Assembly (NCBI RefSeq): GCF_001435035.1
Contig: NZ_AZEU01000018.1
Coordinates: 1-64,000, forward strand
Direction: 5' to 3'
Source of the DNA: Lacticaseibacillus manihotivorans DSM 13343 = JCM 12514
GTDB lineage: Bacteria > Bacillota > Bacilli > Lactobacillales > Lactobacillaceae
Length of the DNA: 64,000 nt
The translations under genes and the position numbers were made by a program. The notes beneath the pieces were generated by a model. That model saw nothing but the letters and a program-made list of their open reading frames with translations. It searched no databases and was not told the origin of the DNA. Shown piece by piece: positions 54,509 to 62,595 of this stretch. Each line of letters begins with the position of its first letter. Positions within the stretch are counted from its first letter, which is position 1.

Positions 54509-54910
54509 TCATTTCTGATCTGGTTTAACAAAGTGAGCCAAAATGCCGTTGACAAACTTCGCGGCTTTGTCATCACTGTATTTCTTCGCTAACTCAATGG
54601 CTTCATCGATCGCCACTTTGTCAGGAATCGGTTCGTATTGGATCTCATACAAGCCCAAGCGTAGCGTGATCAAATCTGGTTTGGTCAAGCGGTCGATCCG
54701 CCAACCGGCTTTTAAGCGCGTGGTGATGGCAGCATCGAGTTCTGCTTGATGGGCCAAAACGCCATCAACTAACTCAGTCATGTAGCTAGGCGTTTCCTCT
54801 CCAGCTGGTAATGCATCGACGTTGACCGTTTCCCGATCAGCGTCTGGATTTGCGTTTAAGGCGAACAAAGCTTTGAATGCAGCTTCGCGCGCGTCGTGTC
54901 TGCCTAACAT
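54509..54910 (-). CDS. nusB: Transcription antitermination factor NusB
   Basis: NusB works with NusE (S10) in rRNA antitermination. The 133-aa all-helical protein begins LGRHDAREAAFKALFAL and has LITLRLGLYEIQY and AIDEAIELAKKYSDDKAAKFVNGIL in parts. ATG 54910 follows GAGGAAG and starts 1 nt after the stop of the Asp23 gene; longer frame extensions lie inside that gene. efp-asp23-nusB is a conserved Firmicutes order. Confidence 0.94.
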   Translation of the reverse strand: MLGRHDAREAAFKALFALNANPDADRETVNVDALPAGEETPSYMTELVDGVLAHQAELDAAITTRLKAGWRIDRLTKPDLITLRLGLYEIQYEPIPDKVAIDEAIELAKKYSDDKAAKFVNGILAHFVKPDQK

Positions 54911-54911
54911 G

Positions 54912-55346
54912 TTAATCGTCTTCCTCGTTTTCATCAGTGTCTTTGAACAGATCTTCTGGATCGATCTTAGGTGCTTTTTCAGGCACCACGCCGACCACGT
55001 GGACATTGACTTCAGCCAAGGTCAAATCAGTCATGTAAAGCAGTTGTTCGCGCAAAGATTCTTGCATCACCATGGCCACTTTAGGGACAGCCACGCCATA
55101 ATCCAAGTAAACGTAAACGTCTGCGATCAACGTGTCGTTATCAACTGTGAGTTCGACGCCTTTGCCATGATTAGCGCGACCAAACCACGCATTGATGGTG
55201 CTGGCGAGGCTGCCACGCATTTGGTAGACCCCATCCACTTGTTGTGCGGCGATCCCTAAAATCACTTCTAGTACTTCTGGCACAATTTCGATGGACCCGT
55301 CTGCATCCGTGCGATTTGCCAGGATGATATTTGTATCTTCAGCCAT
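54912..55346 (-). CDS. Asp23/Gls24 family envelope stress protein (YqhY type)
   Basis: The 144-aa protein has IVPEVLEVILGIAAQQVDGVYQM, DVYVYLDYGVAVPKVAMVMQ in parts, and an acidic tail (DENEEDD). It is the DUF322 copy between efp and nusB; the related YqhY of B. subtilis affects acetyl-CoA carboxylase regulation, though accB/accC are not here. AGGAGG precedes the ATG. A second Asp23 protein is encoded at 29907-30269. Confidence 0.93.
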   Translation of the reverse strand: MAEDTNIILANRTDADGSIEIVPEVLEVILGIAAQQVDGVYQMRGSLASTINAWFGRANHGKGVELTVDNDTLIADVYVYLDYGVAVPKVAMVMQESLREQLLYMTDLTLAEVNVHVVGVVPEKAPKIDPEDLFKDTDENEEDD

Positions 55347-55377
55347 AAGGCAGCCTCCTTGAGCGTTTTAAAAATGA

Positions 55378-55935
55378 TTAAGCACGTGAAATGTACGTAC
55401 CGTCTTGCGTGTTAATGGTCAACATATCACCTTCGTTAACGAAAAATGGCACTTGAACCACTAAGCCAGTTTCCATGGTAGCAGGCTTGGAACCACCTGA
55501 AGAAGTATTCCCACGAATACCAGGTTCAGTGGCTTTAACCTCGAGGTCCACCGTGTTAGGCACTTCAACGCCAAGCGTTTGGGCACCGTGCATGATGATC
55601 TTCACTTCCATGTTTTCTTTCATATACTTCAGTTGTTCTTGGATCTCGTCACCTGGCAAACTCAATTGTTCGTAGGTTTCCATATCCATGAAGACGTACG
55701 AGTCGCCGTCAGCATATAAATATTGCATGGTCTTGGTGTCGATTTGGGCCTTTTCAACTTTGGCAGTGGAGCGGAAAGTCATTTCCTGAACCGCGCCAGT
55801 TTCAAGGCTTTTCAACGTGGAACGAACAAACGCAGAACCTTTACCAGGCTTAACGTGTTGAAATTCCACAACCCGCCATAAGGCCCCATCGACTTCGATG
55901 GTCAAGCCATTTTTAAAATCGTTAACAGAAATCAT
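55378..55935 (-). CDS. efp: Elongation factor P
   Basis: EF-P relieves ribosome stalling at polyproline. The 185-aa, three-domain protein begins [20 protein letters not shown] and has the exposed loop [12 protein letters not shown] with lysine at its tip (the PGKG position), and a C-terminal OB domain with [16 protein letters not shown] in parts. GGAGG precedes the ATG. It lies downstream of the aminopeptidase gene, a common Firmicutes pairing. Confidence 0.96.
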   Translation of the reverse strand: MISVNDFKNGLTIEVDGALWRVVEFQHVKPGKGSAFVRSTLKSLETGAVQEMTFRSTAKVEKAQIDTKTMQYLYADGDSYVFMDMETYEQLSLPGDEIQEQLKYMKENMEVKIIMHGAQTLGVEVPNTVDLEVKATEPGIRGNTSSGGSKPATMETGLVVQVPFFVNEGDMLTINTQDGTYISRA

Positions 55936-55998
55936 GTGTTTCCTCCATTATTGTCTCGTACTAGATTAACTATAGCAAGCAGGTGTCACGCACGCAAG

Positions 55999-57054
55999 TC
56001 AAACCGGCACGACCACTAGGGTCGGCGGGGCTTGTGACGTGAGCACGATCGGATCATCAGCTGTGATCAAAATATCGTCTTCGATACGCACACCTCCAAC
56101 ACATGGTACATAAATACCAGGCTCGACTGTTTCAACATTACCAACAGCTTGTGGGACTTCACGATAAGGGCCCCAAGCGCCTGGGCCTTCATGAATCGAC
56201 ATGCCGATACCATGTCCGGTACCATGGCCAAAATATTCGCCGTAGCCTTCATCATCAATAAAATGATGAGCAAATTCATTGATCGTTTTGCCTAAGACAC
56301 CAGCGCGCATTTGTTTGGTGGTGGCCAAGTTTGCTTCATAAACCACGTGGTAGATTTTTTCTAGTTCAGGGGTGGCATGGCCCATGACAAACGTGCGGGT
56401 AATATCAGACACATACCCATGATACACCGCACCCCAGTCCAACGTCACCATATCGCCAGCTTCAATGACCTTATCGCTGGCCATCCCATGCGGCATCGCA
56501 GAGCGCAAGCCGCTGGCGACAATGGTTTCAAAGCTAGTCCCTGAAGCGCCTAAGCTTTTCATAAACTGATCTAAGTCATTGGCGACTTGGATCTCCGTCA
56601 TGCCAGGGCGGATAGTGTCAAGCACATGCTTGTAGCCCGCTTCGGCAATCGTGATGGCTTGTTTGATGTTCGCAAGTTCCGCATCATCTTTGACTTCACG
56701 CAACCCAGAAACCAAATCTGTGGTTGGCTGCCATTTCGCTGGCCCTTGCAACTTCATGAAATCAGCGTAAGTCATATACTCAGCTTCAAACCCAACTGTC
56801 CCGGTTGCATGTTCTGAAGCCGCGCTCAACAAGTGGTCTTGATGCAACACCAAGTGACTGTTGTGGACTTGTTGGTGAAATTGGGTGGTGAAGCGCGAAT
56901 CGGTGATAAACAAGCTGTCGTCTGCCGTTACCAAAAGCGCTGATTCATCGCCAGTAAAGCCAGTCAAATAACTGACGTTGACTGGATCAGACACCAACAA
57001 GCCATCCAAATGTTTTGCTACGAGTAAGTCGCGCAATCGCGATAATCGACTCAT
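55999..57054 (-). CDS. Xaa-Pro aminopeptidase family (M24 metallopeptidase)
   Basis: The 351-aa cytoplasmic enzyme removes an N-terminal residue before proline. It has a creatinase-like N-domain (LVSDPVNVSYLTGFTGDES) and the pita-bread domain with metal ligands: Asp in LDWGAVYHGYVSDITRTF, His in GHGTGHGIG, Glu in VETVEPGIYV and RIEDDILI. ATG 57054 follows GGAGG; a long upstream extension overlaps rpmA and is spurious. It precedes efp, as in B. subtilis yqhT. Confidence 0.92.
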   Translation of the reverse strand: MSRLSRLRDLLVAKHLDGLLVSDPVNVSYLTGFTGDESALLVTADDSLFITDSRFTTQFHQQVHNSHLVLHQDHLLSAASEHATGTVGFEAEYMTYADFMKLQGPAKWQPTTDLVSGLREVKDDAELANIKQAITIAEAGYKHVLDTIRPGMTEIQVANDLDQFMKSLGASGTSFETIVASGLRSAMPHGMASDKVIEAGDMVTLDWGAVYHGYVSDITRTFVMGHATPELEKIYHVVYEANLATTKQMRAGVLGKTINEFAHHFIDDEGYGEYFGHGTGHGIGMSIHEGPGAWGPYREVPQAVGNVETVEPGIYVPCVGGVRIEDDILITADDPIVLTSQAPPTLVVVPV

Positions 57055-57087
57055 ATGCCGCCTCCGTAAACTAGAAACCAAAAAAAC

Positions 57088-57110
57088 GCCCCGTCGCCGG
57101 AGCGTTCCGT
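57088..57110 (-). terminator. Terminator after rpmA
   Basis: AACGCTCCG and CGGGGCGTT pair (one wobble) around GCGA, with seven T on the minus strand. Confidence 0.88.
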
Positions 57111-57112
57111 GA

Positions 57113-57403
57113 TTATTCAGCTTGTGCTGCTGGATAAACGGATACTTGCTTTTTGTCGCGGCCAAGACGTTCGAATTTAACGACGCCATCAGCTTTAGCA
57201 AAAAGGGTATCATCGCCGCCGATACCGACGTTCAGACCCGGATGGATCTTCGTGCCGCGTTGACGGTACAAGATGTTCCCTGCCAAAACGGTTTGGCCGT
57301 CAGCACGCTTAGCGCCCAGACGACGACCAGCGGAGTTACGGCCGTTGGAAGTCGAGCCGCCCCCTTTATGGTGAGAGAAGAATTGCAAGTTCATCTTTAA
57401 CAT
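57113..57403 (-). CDS. rpmA: 50S ribosomal protein L27 with cleavable N-extension
   Basis: The 96-aa protein carries the Firmicutes extension MLKMNLQFF followed by [21 protein letters not shown]. The extension is removed by the Prp protease after the double Phe so that the mature N-terminus can reach the peptidyl transferase centre. The serine after FF replaces the commoner alanine. It is the last gene of rplU-prp-rpmA, followed by a terminator. Start at the first ATG after GGAGG. Confidence 0.96.
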   Translation of the reverse strand: MLKMNLQFFSHHKGGGSTSNGRNSAGRRLGAKRADGQTVLAGNILYRQRGTKIHPGLNVGIGGDDTLFAKADGVVKFERLGRDKKQVSVYPAAQAE

Positions 57404-57427
57404 GTGGATACACCTCCGAATGTAGAA

Positions 57428-57772
57428 TTAGGATTGATTAGAAGTTTCGATCTGAACATAATCGCCATACGATTCAGCGATGCTCTGCATGGATAACTCA
57501 AGGTTTTCCAGCAGGATCTGCGTGATATGCATTTGTTCGCCGGTCAATTCTTGGTCGATCACCAATTGTAAGTGACCGCCGTTGACTTCATCAGCATCGA
57601 CAGAAGGCGTGAAACCCGCTAAGGCTTCGACCCCATTGACGGCGCCGATCGACACCGCTGATACAGCAGCACAAACAATATCTTGTCCATACTCACCTGC
57701 ATCGGCGTGCCCAGTCAACTTGAATTTGACCAAGTTCCCATGGCTATCACGGGTAAAGCGTGCTTTGATCAT
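57428..57772 (-). CDS. prp: Ribosomal processing cysteine protease Prp
   Basis: Prp cleaves the L27 (and some phage protein) N-terminal extension. The 114-aa protein has the catalytic pair His22 (GHADAGEYG) and Cys34 (DIVCAAVSAVS). Its position between rplU and rpmA is invariant in Firmicutes. It is cotranscribed with both substrate and leader-controlled rplU. Confidence 0.95.
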   Translation of the reverse strand: MIKARFTRDSHGNLVKFKLTGHADAGEYGQDIVCAAVSAVSIGAVNGVEALAGFTPSVDADEVNGGHLQLVIDQELTGEQMHITQILLENLELSMQSIAESYGDYVQIETSNQS

Positions 57773-57790
57773 GTATTTTGCCTTTTTTAA

Positions 57791-58102
57791 TTAAGCGTTG
57801 ATCGCGTCAATGACAACTTTGGTATAAGGTTGACGATGACCCTTCTTTTGATGGGAATGCTTCTTAGGCTTGTATTTGAAGGTAACGACCTTCTTTTCAC
57901 GGCCTTGCTTCTCAACTTTACCAGTAACAGTTGCGCCGTCGATCGTTGGTGTGCCGATCTTGGCGTCGCCTTCGCCTGCAACCAAGATCACTTGGTCAAA
58001 GGTAACTGTTGCACCTTGTTCTGCGTCCAGCTTTTCAACGTAGAGAGCTTCGCCCACCTGCGCTTTGTATTGCTTACCGCCAGTTTTGATAATTGCGTAC
58101 AT
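57791..58102 (-). CDS. rplU: 50S ribosomal protein L21
   Basis: The 103-aa protein begins [21 protein letters not shown] and ends with the [19 protein letters not shown]-type basic segment (in parts), matching L21. ATG 58102 follows AGGAGG; the frame above it is leader. It heads rplU-prp-rpmA, with a promoter at 58224-58252 and an L21 leader between. Confidence 0.96.
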   Translation of the reverse strand: MYAIIKTGGKQYKAQVGEALYVEKLDAEQGATVTFDQVILVAGEGDAKIGTPTIDGATVTGKVEKQGREKKVVTFKYKPKKHSHQKKGHRQPYTKVVIDAINA

Positions 58103-58107
58103 CTTGT

Positions 58108-58222
58108 GCACCTCCTGTTTTGCCCGTAGGCTTAATCCCCTGATGACTCGCCAAGTTAGGTGCTGTGCTTTGAAACCTAACGTTGTGCGGTTGCAGATGA
58201 GGGGTGACAAATACAACAGAAA
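58108..58222 (-). promoter_or_regulatory. L21 leader RNA
   Basis: The untranslated leader of rplU can fold. On the minus strand TCACCCCTCATC pairs with GATGACTCGCCA/CAGGGGA-type sequence (CCCCTCAT with ATCAGGGG) enclosing GTTAGGT and ACCTAAC. It sits where Rfam L21 leaders of Firmicutes occur and should bind L21 for autoregulation. Confidence 0.7.
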
Positions 58223-58223
58223 G

Positions 58224-58252
58224 ATTGTATCAAATAATGACCGGTGATTCAA
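58224..58252 (-). promoter_or_regulatory. Promoter of rplU-prp-rpmA
   Basis: TTGAAT (58247-58252) and TACAAT (58224-58229) on the minus strand are 17 bp apart. Confidence 0.85.
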
Positions 58253-58282
58253 CCCTGCAAAGAAAATTCTCTTGACACGTGC

Positions 58283-58311
58283 TTGTCGAGTTTCGTAATC
58301 ATCGGTATACT
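58283..58311 (+). promoter_or_regulatory. Promoter of the 86-aa membrane gene
   Basis: TTGTCG (58283-58288) and TATACT (58306-58311) have 17-bp spacing on the plus strand, divergent from rplU. Confidence 0.75.
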
Positions 58312-58334
58312 ATAAGAAAAAAAGGGGGCGCACC

Positions 58335-58595
58335 ATGCTTATCGCATTGATCGACATCTTGATCTTCGTGATCACCGCTGGGTTGTTAGTGACGATCATC
58401 GCCCGCATCCCAACGCCACTTAATCTCATCACCGGTTTGTTTACGGCCTTGATCCTCGCGTTGATTGCAGGCGCCATGTTCACTTGGCATAGCACGTTTA
58501 TGATTTTATACATATTATGGATGATTCTCATTATCGCTGGGTTGTTCGGCTTGCGCTATTGGTTGCGCAGCGGACGCTCCGCCCATTCACGTTAA
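58335..58595 (+). CDS. Small membrane protein of 86 aa
   Basis: The protein is almost wholly hydrophobic with three likely helices: residues 2-23 (LIALIDILIFVITAGLLVTI), 30-50 and 52-74 (LYILWMILIIAGLFGLRYW), then a basic tail (RSGRSAHSR). GGGGG lies before the ATG. It is monocistronic with its own promoter and shares a bidirectional terminator with the convergent 73-aa gene. The family is not recognised. Confidence 0.78.
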   Translation: MLIALIDILIFVITAGLLVTIIARIPTPLNLITGLFTALILALIAGAMFTWHSTFMILYILWMILIIAGLFGLRYWLRSGRSAHSR

Positions 58596-58602
58596 ATCAT
58601 TC

Positions 58603-58648
58603 TAAAATAGGAGGCTCAGATGGCATTCATCTGGGCCTCCTATTTTTA
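58603..58648. terminator. Bidirectional terminator
   Basis: AATAGGAGGC, CAGATG and their complements form a long stem with A-run on one side and T-run on the other, serving both the 86-aa plus gene and the 73-aa minus gene. Confidence 0.9.
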
Positions 58649-58867
58649 ATGCCATTCAAAGCGGATCAAGTCAGAAAAATCATAATGATGGCCATCACTG
58701 GTATCAACACTGCCTTGCTTATCCCGCAATTGCTTGAAGATCTCATCATGATCCGCAAGCTTGAAGCGGTGTTGAACCGTGGTGCCATCCGTGAAGGTCA
58801 ATTGCCAAGTTTCATATTGCGGTTGTTTGGCTTTTAAGAGTTTGCGTAACGCCTTTTGTGATTTCAT
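58646..58867 (-). CDS. Hypothetical protein of 73 aa
   Basis: The protein has a basic N-terminus (MKSQKALRKLLKAKQ), then a beta-like stretch YETWQLTFTDGTTVQHRF and a polar C-terminus. ATG 58867 follows GGAGG at 7-nt spacing; a 22-codon extension upstream has no site. It has no membrane segment. It stands between a 40-aa gene and a convergent membrane gene. I do not recognise the family. Confidence 0.75.
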   Translation of the reverse strand: MKSQKALRKLLKAKQPQYETWQLTFTDGTTVQHRFKLADHDEIFKQLRDKQGSVDTSDGHHYDFSDLIRFEWH

Positions 58868-58953
58868 GATTGCGCCTCCAAGTACTGGTTTACAAAAACC
58901 GGCGCGAAAGATTCTCGCGCCTGCCCCTGCCAAGGACCTTTATTTTACCGCAT

Positions 58954-58981
58954 AAAAAAAGACCGGACAAGTCCGGCCTGA
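58954..58981 (-). terminator. Terminator after the 40-aa gene
   Basis: AGGCCGGAC and GTCCGGTCT pair around TT with seven T after them on the minus strand. Confidence 0.9.
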
Positions 58982-58984
58982 AGC

Positions 58985-59107
58985 TTAAGCTTTAAGTTTG
59001 GCCACAGCTTGTTCGATCGTGCGCCCAGTACCAGTGTGATGTTGGTTTTGGGTGTCGATAGCGATGAATTGTTGTGTGGTCATATCGAGTTGAATTCGAT
59101 AAGTCAT
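58985..59107 (-). CDS. Small protein of 40 aa
   Basis: A 40-codon frame starts at ATG 59107, 8 nt after GGAGG, and ends right before a strong terminator. The sequence starts MTYRIQLDMTTQQFIAID and ends EQAVAKLKA, with a predicted strand and an amphipathic helix. The strong ribosome site and terminator support a real gene despite its size. It is not recognised. The composition resembles a small standalone beta-alpha unit. Confidence 0.72.
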   Translation of the reverse strand: MTYRIQLDMTTQQFIAIDTQNQHHTGTGRTIEQAVAKLKA

Positions 59108-59243
59108 AAATATTACCTCCATTCGGTTAATACGTGAATGGTCTTTCGGTAGCGATGTACTTATAATACTTTATAAAAGTAAGACCGTCAAGTATTATTC
59201 GTTTAATTAACGACAAGAATCAGTTTAACAAATTTTGGCGACA

Positions 59244-59272
59244 AAAAAATCAGCCTGAAGTCTCAGGCTGAT
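59244..59272 (-). terminator. Terminator after the tRNA pair
   Basis: ATCAGCCTGA and TCAGGCTGAT pair around GACT with seven T on the minus strand, downstream of tRNA-Pro. Confidence 0.92.
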
Positions 59273-59284
59273 CTCGTTCATTAG

Positions 59285-59358
59285 TCGGGAAAACAGGATT
59301 CGAACCTGCGACCCCCTGGTCCCAAACCAGGTGCTCTACCAAGCTGAGCTATTTCCCG
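59285..59358 (-). tRNA. tRNA-Pro (UGG)
   Basis: A 74-nt minus-strand cloverleaf has acceptor CGGGAAA with TTTCCCG, D arm AGCTCAGCTTGGTAGAGC, anticodon loop TTTGGGA with TGG and T arm GGTTCGAATCC. No encoded CCA. It follows tRNA-Arg in the same transcript. Confidence 0.95.
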
Positions 59359-59399
59359 AAAAGGTCTTGGCTTATCGCCGAAATCTATCTTACCAGCTA

Positions 59400-59432
59400 T
59401 TCATGAAAATGCCAACAACAATTTTCATGAAA
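59400..59432. repeat. Perfect inverted repeat between the two tRNAs
   Basis: TTCATGAAAAT and its complement surround GCCAACAACA. The hairpin sits in the tRNA spacer and may aid processing. Confidence 0.65.
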
Positions 59433-59442
59433 CCGGTAAAAA

Positions 59443-59516
59443 TGTGCCAGGCGGGATTCGAACCCGCGACAAATGGTTTAGAAGACCATTGCTCTATCCA
59501 ACTGAGCTACTAGCAC
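59443..59516 (-). tRNA. tRNA-Arg (UCU)
   Basis: A 74-nt minus-strand cloverleaf has acceptor GTGCTAG with CTGGCAC, D arm AGCTCAGTTGGATAGAGC, anticodon loop CTTCTAA with TCT and T arm GGTTCGAATCC. It decodes AGA/AGG codons. Confidence 0.95.
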
Positions 59517-59569
59517 GTTTTCATCATATTAGTATAAATATTCAAATCACCGCTGTCAATTCAAATCGC

Positions 59570-59598
59570 TTGCACCACGCCTAGGCGTTCGCTACACT
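59570..59598 (+). promoter_or_regulatory. Promoter of pepX
   Basis: TTGCAC (59570-59575) and TACACT (59593-59598) are 17 bp apart, 35 nt before the pepX start. Confidence 0.8.
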
Positions 59599-59632
59599 AA
59601 CAGTATCATGTGAACGAAATGAGGAACATGCA

Positions 59633-62011
59633 ATGAAACTCAATCAATTCGGCCGCCTGACCCCGAATACGGCCACGCAACTTAAAGAACTCGATCTGAT
59701 CGGCTTTGACGCGGATCCTGACTTACCTTTTGCCCAAAGCCTCGCCAAAAATTATCGCCTGTTGTTTCCAGAAGCGTTGAATGCTACCCAACAAGCTCAA
59801 GCACTGAAAGCTGTCGCTGTCGACGATCACCAAACCTTGGCCACTTGGTTAGACACTGAACCCACCAGCATGACGCGTACCCAATTTTATGCCGTCGCCT
59901 TGCAGTTGCTGGGCTTTCATCCTGAGTTCAAAAACTTGGCAAAGTCAATCGCCCAAATGCAAAACGCCCAATTACCAACGGTTGACGCGGATCTTGCCAC
60001 CACAACGACTTTTCTTGAGGCGTTATATCTTCTATTAAATACACGCACGCCAAAACTGGTCACTTACCTCGATGATCTCGCCAACCGCGGGTTCTTCGAA
60101 GATTTTCAAGCTGACAAACAAACCCCGCAATATTTATTTTTCAACGGTAAAAGTCAAGCCGTGTTTGATCCGCGCCAGTTGATCCGCGAAGTCGTTTGGG
60201 TGGAATCCGATCTAGATACTGATGAAGATGGCCAACGCGACTTACTCGAAACCACCATTTTTCGGCCGAAAGCCACTGATCTCGGCACCAAAATGCCGGC
60301 CTTGTTCACTGCCAACCCTTACTTCCATGGCACCAACGATGAGCAAGTTGAAGCCGCAACGCATATTCCTGAACCAAACCTCGTCGTCAAAACGCAAAGT
60401 CACACTAAAGCAGACGTCACTTATCATGAACCTGAGCCTTTGGATCTGCCTCGCGCACAAGCAAGTGGTGAAACTCAAACTGCCACCAGCTACGCCAGTG
60501 AAAACGGAATCTATAGCTTAAATGATTATTTCTTAAGCCGCGGCTTTGCGACGGTTTATTCCGCAGGCGTCGGCACCCAAGGCTCTGACGGCTTGCGCAG
60601 TGTCGGCGGCCCTAGTGAAACTGCTAGTGCTGTCGCAGTGATCGAATGGCTCAATGGCTCACGCCGCGCGTTCACCGATCGTACCCGCACGACGACCATC
60701 AAAGCCTGGTGGTGCAACCACAAGATCGCCATGACTGGGAAATCTTATCTCGGGACGCTGGCCATTGCCGCTGCCACCAGCGGTGTTGAAGGACTAAAAA
60801 CCGTCATTTCTGAAGCCGCTATTTCCAGTTGGTACGATTACTACCGCGAAAACGGTTTGGTCGTCGCCCCAGGCGGTTTCCAAGGTGAAGATGCGGATGT
60901 CTTAGCTGTGGATACTTTTTCTCGTTTGAAACAAGCTGGTGATATGTTAGGCATTCAAGCGAAATGGGAAGCGTCTTTGCACGCCATCAGTTCGGCCCAA
61001 GACCGCACCACTGGCGATTACAACGCCTGGTGGGATGCGCGCAACTATCGCAATCACCTCAACGATATTCGCTGTGACATTGTTTCTGTGCATGGTTTAA
61101 ATGATACCAATGTCAAACCCGCCAATGTGATCCGGTTGTTCAACGGTCTCAAAAATTTACCAATCCAGAAAAAGCTGTTCTTACATCAAGGTCAGCACGT
61201 CTATTTGAACAATGTGCAGTCACTTGATTTCACTGATCAAATGAATCTGTGGTTGACCAACAAGCTGCTTGATGTCGATAACGGTGCCAACGATACGATT
61301 CCTAATGTGCAAGTGCAAGATAACGTTGAACCCCAAACTTGGCATCAATACGCCGCTTTTGGCCCTTCTCAGACACGCACTTTGAACTTGGCCAGCGACT
61401 GGACCAGCGAACGGTCCAGTTTTGCTGACAATGCCACTGCCACTTTCAAATCCGAGCACGACACCAGCGCTAGTTTTGAACAAGCAATCATTCAGCCTAC
61501 CAGTGCTTATGCCGATAGTCGCTTGTGGTTGACGCAAGTGCCACTTGATCACGATTTAATCTTGGATGGGACCCCTGAAATCAGCCTGAAGCTTTGGATC
61601 GATGCGCCAACCGCCATTTTAAGTGTGCGGTTGATCGACTTAGGTGAGGCCCAACGTTTTGGTGAAACTGCCAGCATCGTTGCACGTGACGGCTATCAAC
61701 TCGGCTATGATTTCAAAACCCAAGATATTGTCGAATTTGCGCCGGCCAAAGCCACTGCGGCCAAGTTGATCAGCTACGGCCACGTCAACGTCCAAAATCC
61801 TGTGAATGCTTATGAAATTCAAACTGTTACGCCAGGCGAACCCTTTAACGTTCACTTCGCCTTGCAACCCACACATTACGTGTTACCGGCAGGCCGCCAA
61901 TTGGCCTTGATCATTCATGGTGCCGACATGGCGCAAACCATTCGTCCGACTGCCGTGGTCAACTATCATTTAGATTTCGCCAATTCTTTCTTGAAACTAC
62001 CTTTGCGTTAA
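59633..62011 (+). CDS. pepX: Xaa-Pro dipeptidyl-peptidase PepX
   Basis: PepX releases X-Pro dipeptides, a key step of casein use in lactic acid bacteria. The 792-aa S15-family protein has an N-terminal helical domain with LNQFGRLTPNTATQLKELDLIGF in parts, the alpha/beta-hydrolase domain with catalytic Ser in GKSYLGT, Asp in HGLNDTNV and His in HQGQHVY, and a C-terminal jelly-roll domain. No signal peptide is present, so it is intracellular. GAGGAA precedes the ATG, and a strong promoter and terminator make it monocistronic. Confidence 0.96.
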   Translation: MKLNQFGRLTPNTATQLKELDLIGFDADPDLPFAQSLAKNYRLLFPEALNATQQAQALKAVAVDDHQTLATWLDTEPTSMTRTQFYAVALQLLGFHPEFKNLAKSIAQMQNAQLPTVDADLATTTTFLEALYLLLNTRTPKLVTYLDDLANRGFFEDFQADKQTPQYLFFNGKSQAVFDPRQLIREVVWVESDLDTDEDGQRDLLETTIFRPKATDLGTKMPALFTANPYFHGTNDEQVEAATHIPEPNLVVKTQSHTKADVTYHEPEPLDLPRAQASGETQTATSYASENGIYSLNDYFLSRGFATVYSAGVGTQGSDGLRSVGGPSETASAVAVIEWLNGSRRAFTDRTRTTTIKAWWCNHKIAMTGKSYLGTLAIAAATSGVEGLKTVISEAAISSWYDYYRENGLVVAPGGFQGEDADVLAVDTFSRLKQAGDMLGIQAKWEASLHAISSAQDRTTGDYNAWWDARNYRNHLNDIRCDIVSVHGLNDTNVKPANVIRLFNGLKNLPIQKKLFLHQGQHVYLNNVQSLDFTDQMNLWLTNKLLDVDNGANDTIPNVQVQDNVEPQTWHQYAAFGPSQTRTLNLASDWTSERSSFADNATATFKSEHDTSASFEQAIIQPTSAYADSRLWLTQVPLDHDLILDGTPEISLKLWIDAPTAILSVRLIDLGEAQRFGETASIVARDGYQLGYDFKTQDIVEFAPAKATAAKLISYGHVNVQNPVNAYEIQTVTPGEPFNVHFALQPTHYVLPAGRQLALIIHGADMAQTIRPTAVVNYHLDFANSFLKLPLR

Positions 62012-62015
62012 CTAG

Positions 62016-62054
62016 TCAAACCGCTGCTCAAAAAATTTGAGTGGCGGTTTTTTT
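62016..62054 (+). terminator. Terminator after pepX
   Basis: AAACCGC, CTCAAA and complements form a stem followed by seven T on the plus strand. Confidence 0.9.
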
Positions 62055-62056
62055 AA

Positions 62057-62520
62057 TGCCTACAGCTGAAAGCACAACAAATCCACGAAACAGTTGCCTA
62101 TTTCGTGGATCTGCGGCGTTGATGCCGATTCAGTTACGTTCATGCAGTCATCTCATGTATCCAAGCCCGTGTCTGCGTAAGCCTGGGGGATTGGCCCTAA
62201 CCCACTTTAACGCCTAATCAGCTCTGCATTGCCTTTCGGATACAGGCGTCACTTGCTTCCCATGTCACCATGGGGAAATCGATCCGGTGTGATCAAATGA
62301 GCTCCTTAAGGAACCCCTCAGTGCCGGCACTTCTGATGCTAGAGATCCAATGACTACCAACAATTAAGCTGGGCCACTGCGGATCAGTCTCACGGGGTTT
62401 GCGGGGATCTGCCCCCCGTTGCGAAGAGTTTCAAGCAGCGTGCGCTAAGTTGCTTTCTCCACCTTGTTAACGCGTTTAGTTTACCACCCGCGTTCCACCC
62501 TGACAAGACTAACAGTTATA
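62057..62520 (-). ncRNA. Candidate structured non-coding RNA region
   Basis: This 460-nt region between the pepX and glnA terminators has no convincing reading frame but many local stems: TTCCCAT/ATGGGGAA, CGGC/GCCG, GTGCCGGCAC, TCCTTAAGGA, GGGG/CCCC and, at the pepX side, ATCCACGAAA/TTTCGTGGAT. Long-range TGTATCC/GGATACA and ATGCAG/CTGCAT could form an interleaved (pseudoknot) pair on the minus strand. Strand is uncertain. I tested by eye for tmRNA, RNase P RNA and SRP motifs and found none of their conserved core sequences. Confidence 0.45.
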
Positions 62521-62557
62521 AACGTTTTTCATAAAAAATAACCTGACTGCAGCGCAG

Positions 62558-62588
62558 TAAAAAAGCCTCGCTTTTCAACGAGGCTTCC
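62558..62588 (-). terminator. Terminator after glnA
   Basis: AAGCCTCG and CGAGGCTT form a stem with six T following on the minus strand. Confidence 0.92.
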
Positions 62589-62595
62589 CCACACA

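Noticed and set aside
54423-55006. Longer NusB starting inside the Asp23 gene
   Set aside because: The extra residues are the shadow of the Asp23 frame; a good site precedes ATG 54910.
62485-62505. T-box-like AGGGTGGAACGCGG on the minus strand
   Set aside because: A T-box needs this motif just upstream of a terminator and a tRNA-related gene. Here it is at the 5' side of a gene-free region and the usual ACCGCG ending is not met.
62057-62520. RNase P RNA or tmRNA
   Set aside because: I looked for the RNase P GAGGAAAGTCC and ACAGAA cores, and for a tmRNA tag and tRNA-like ends. None is present on either strand.
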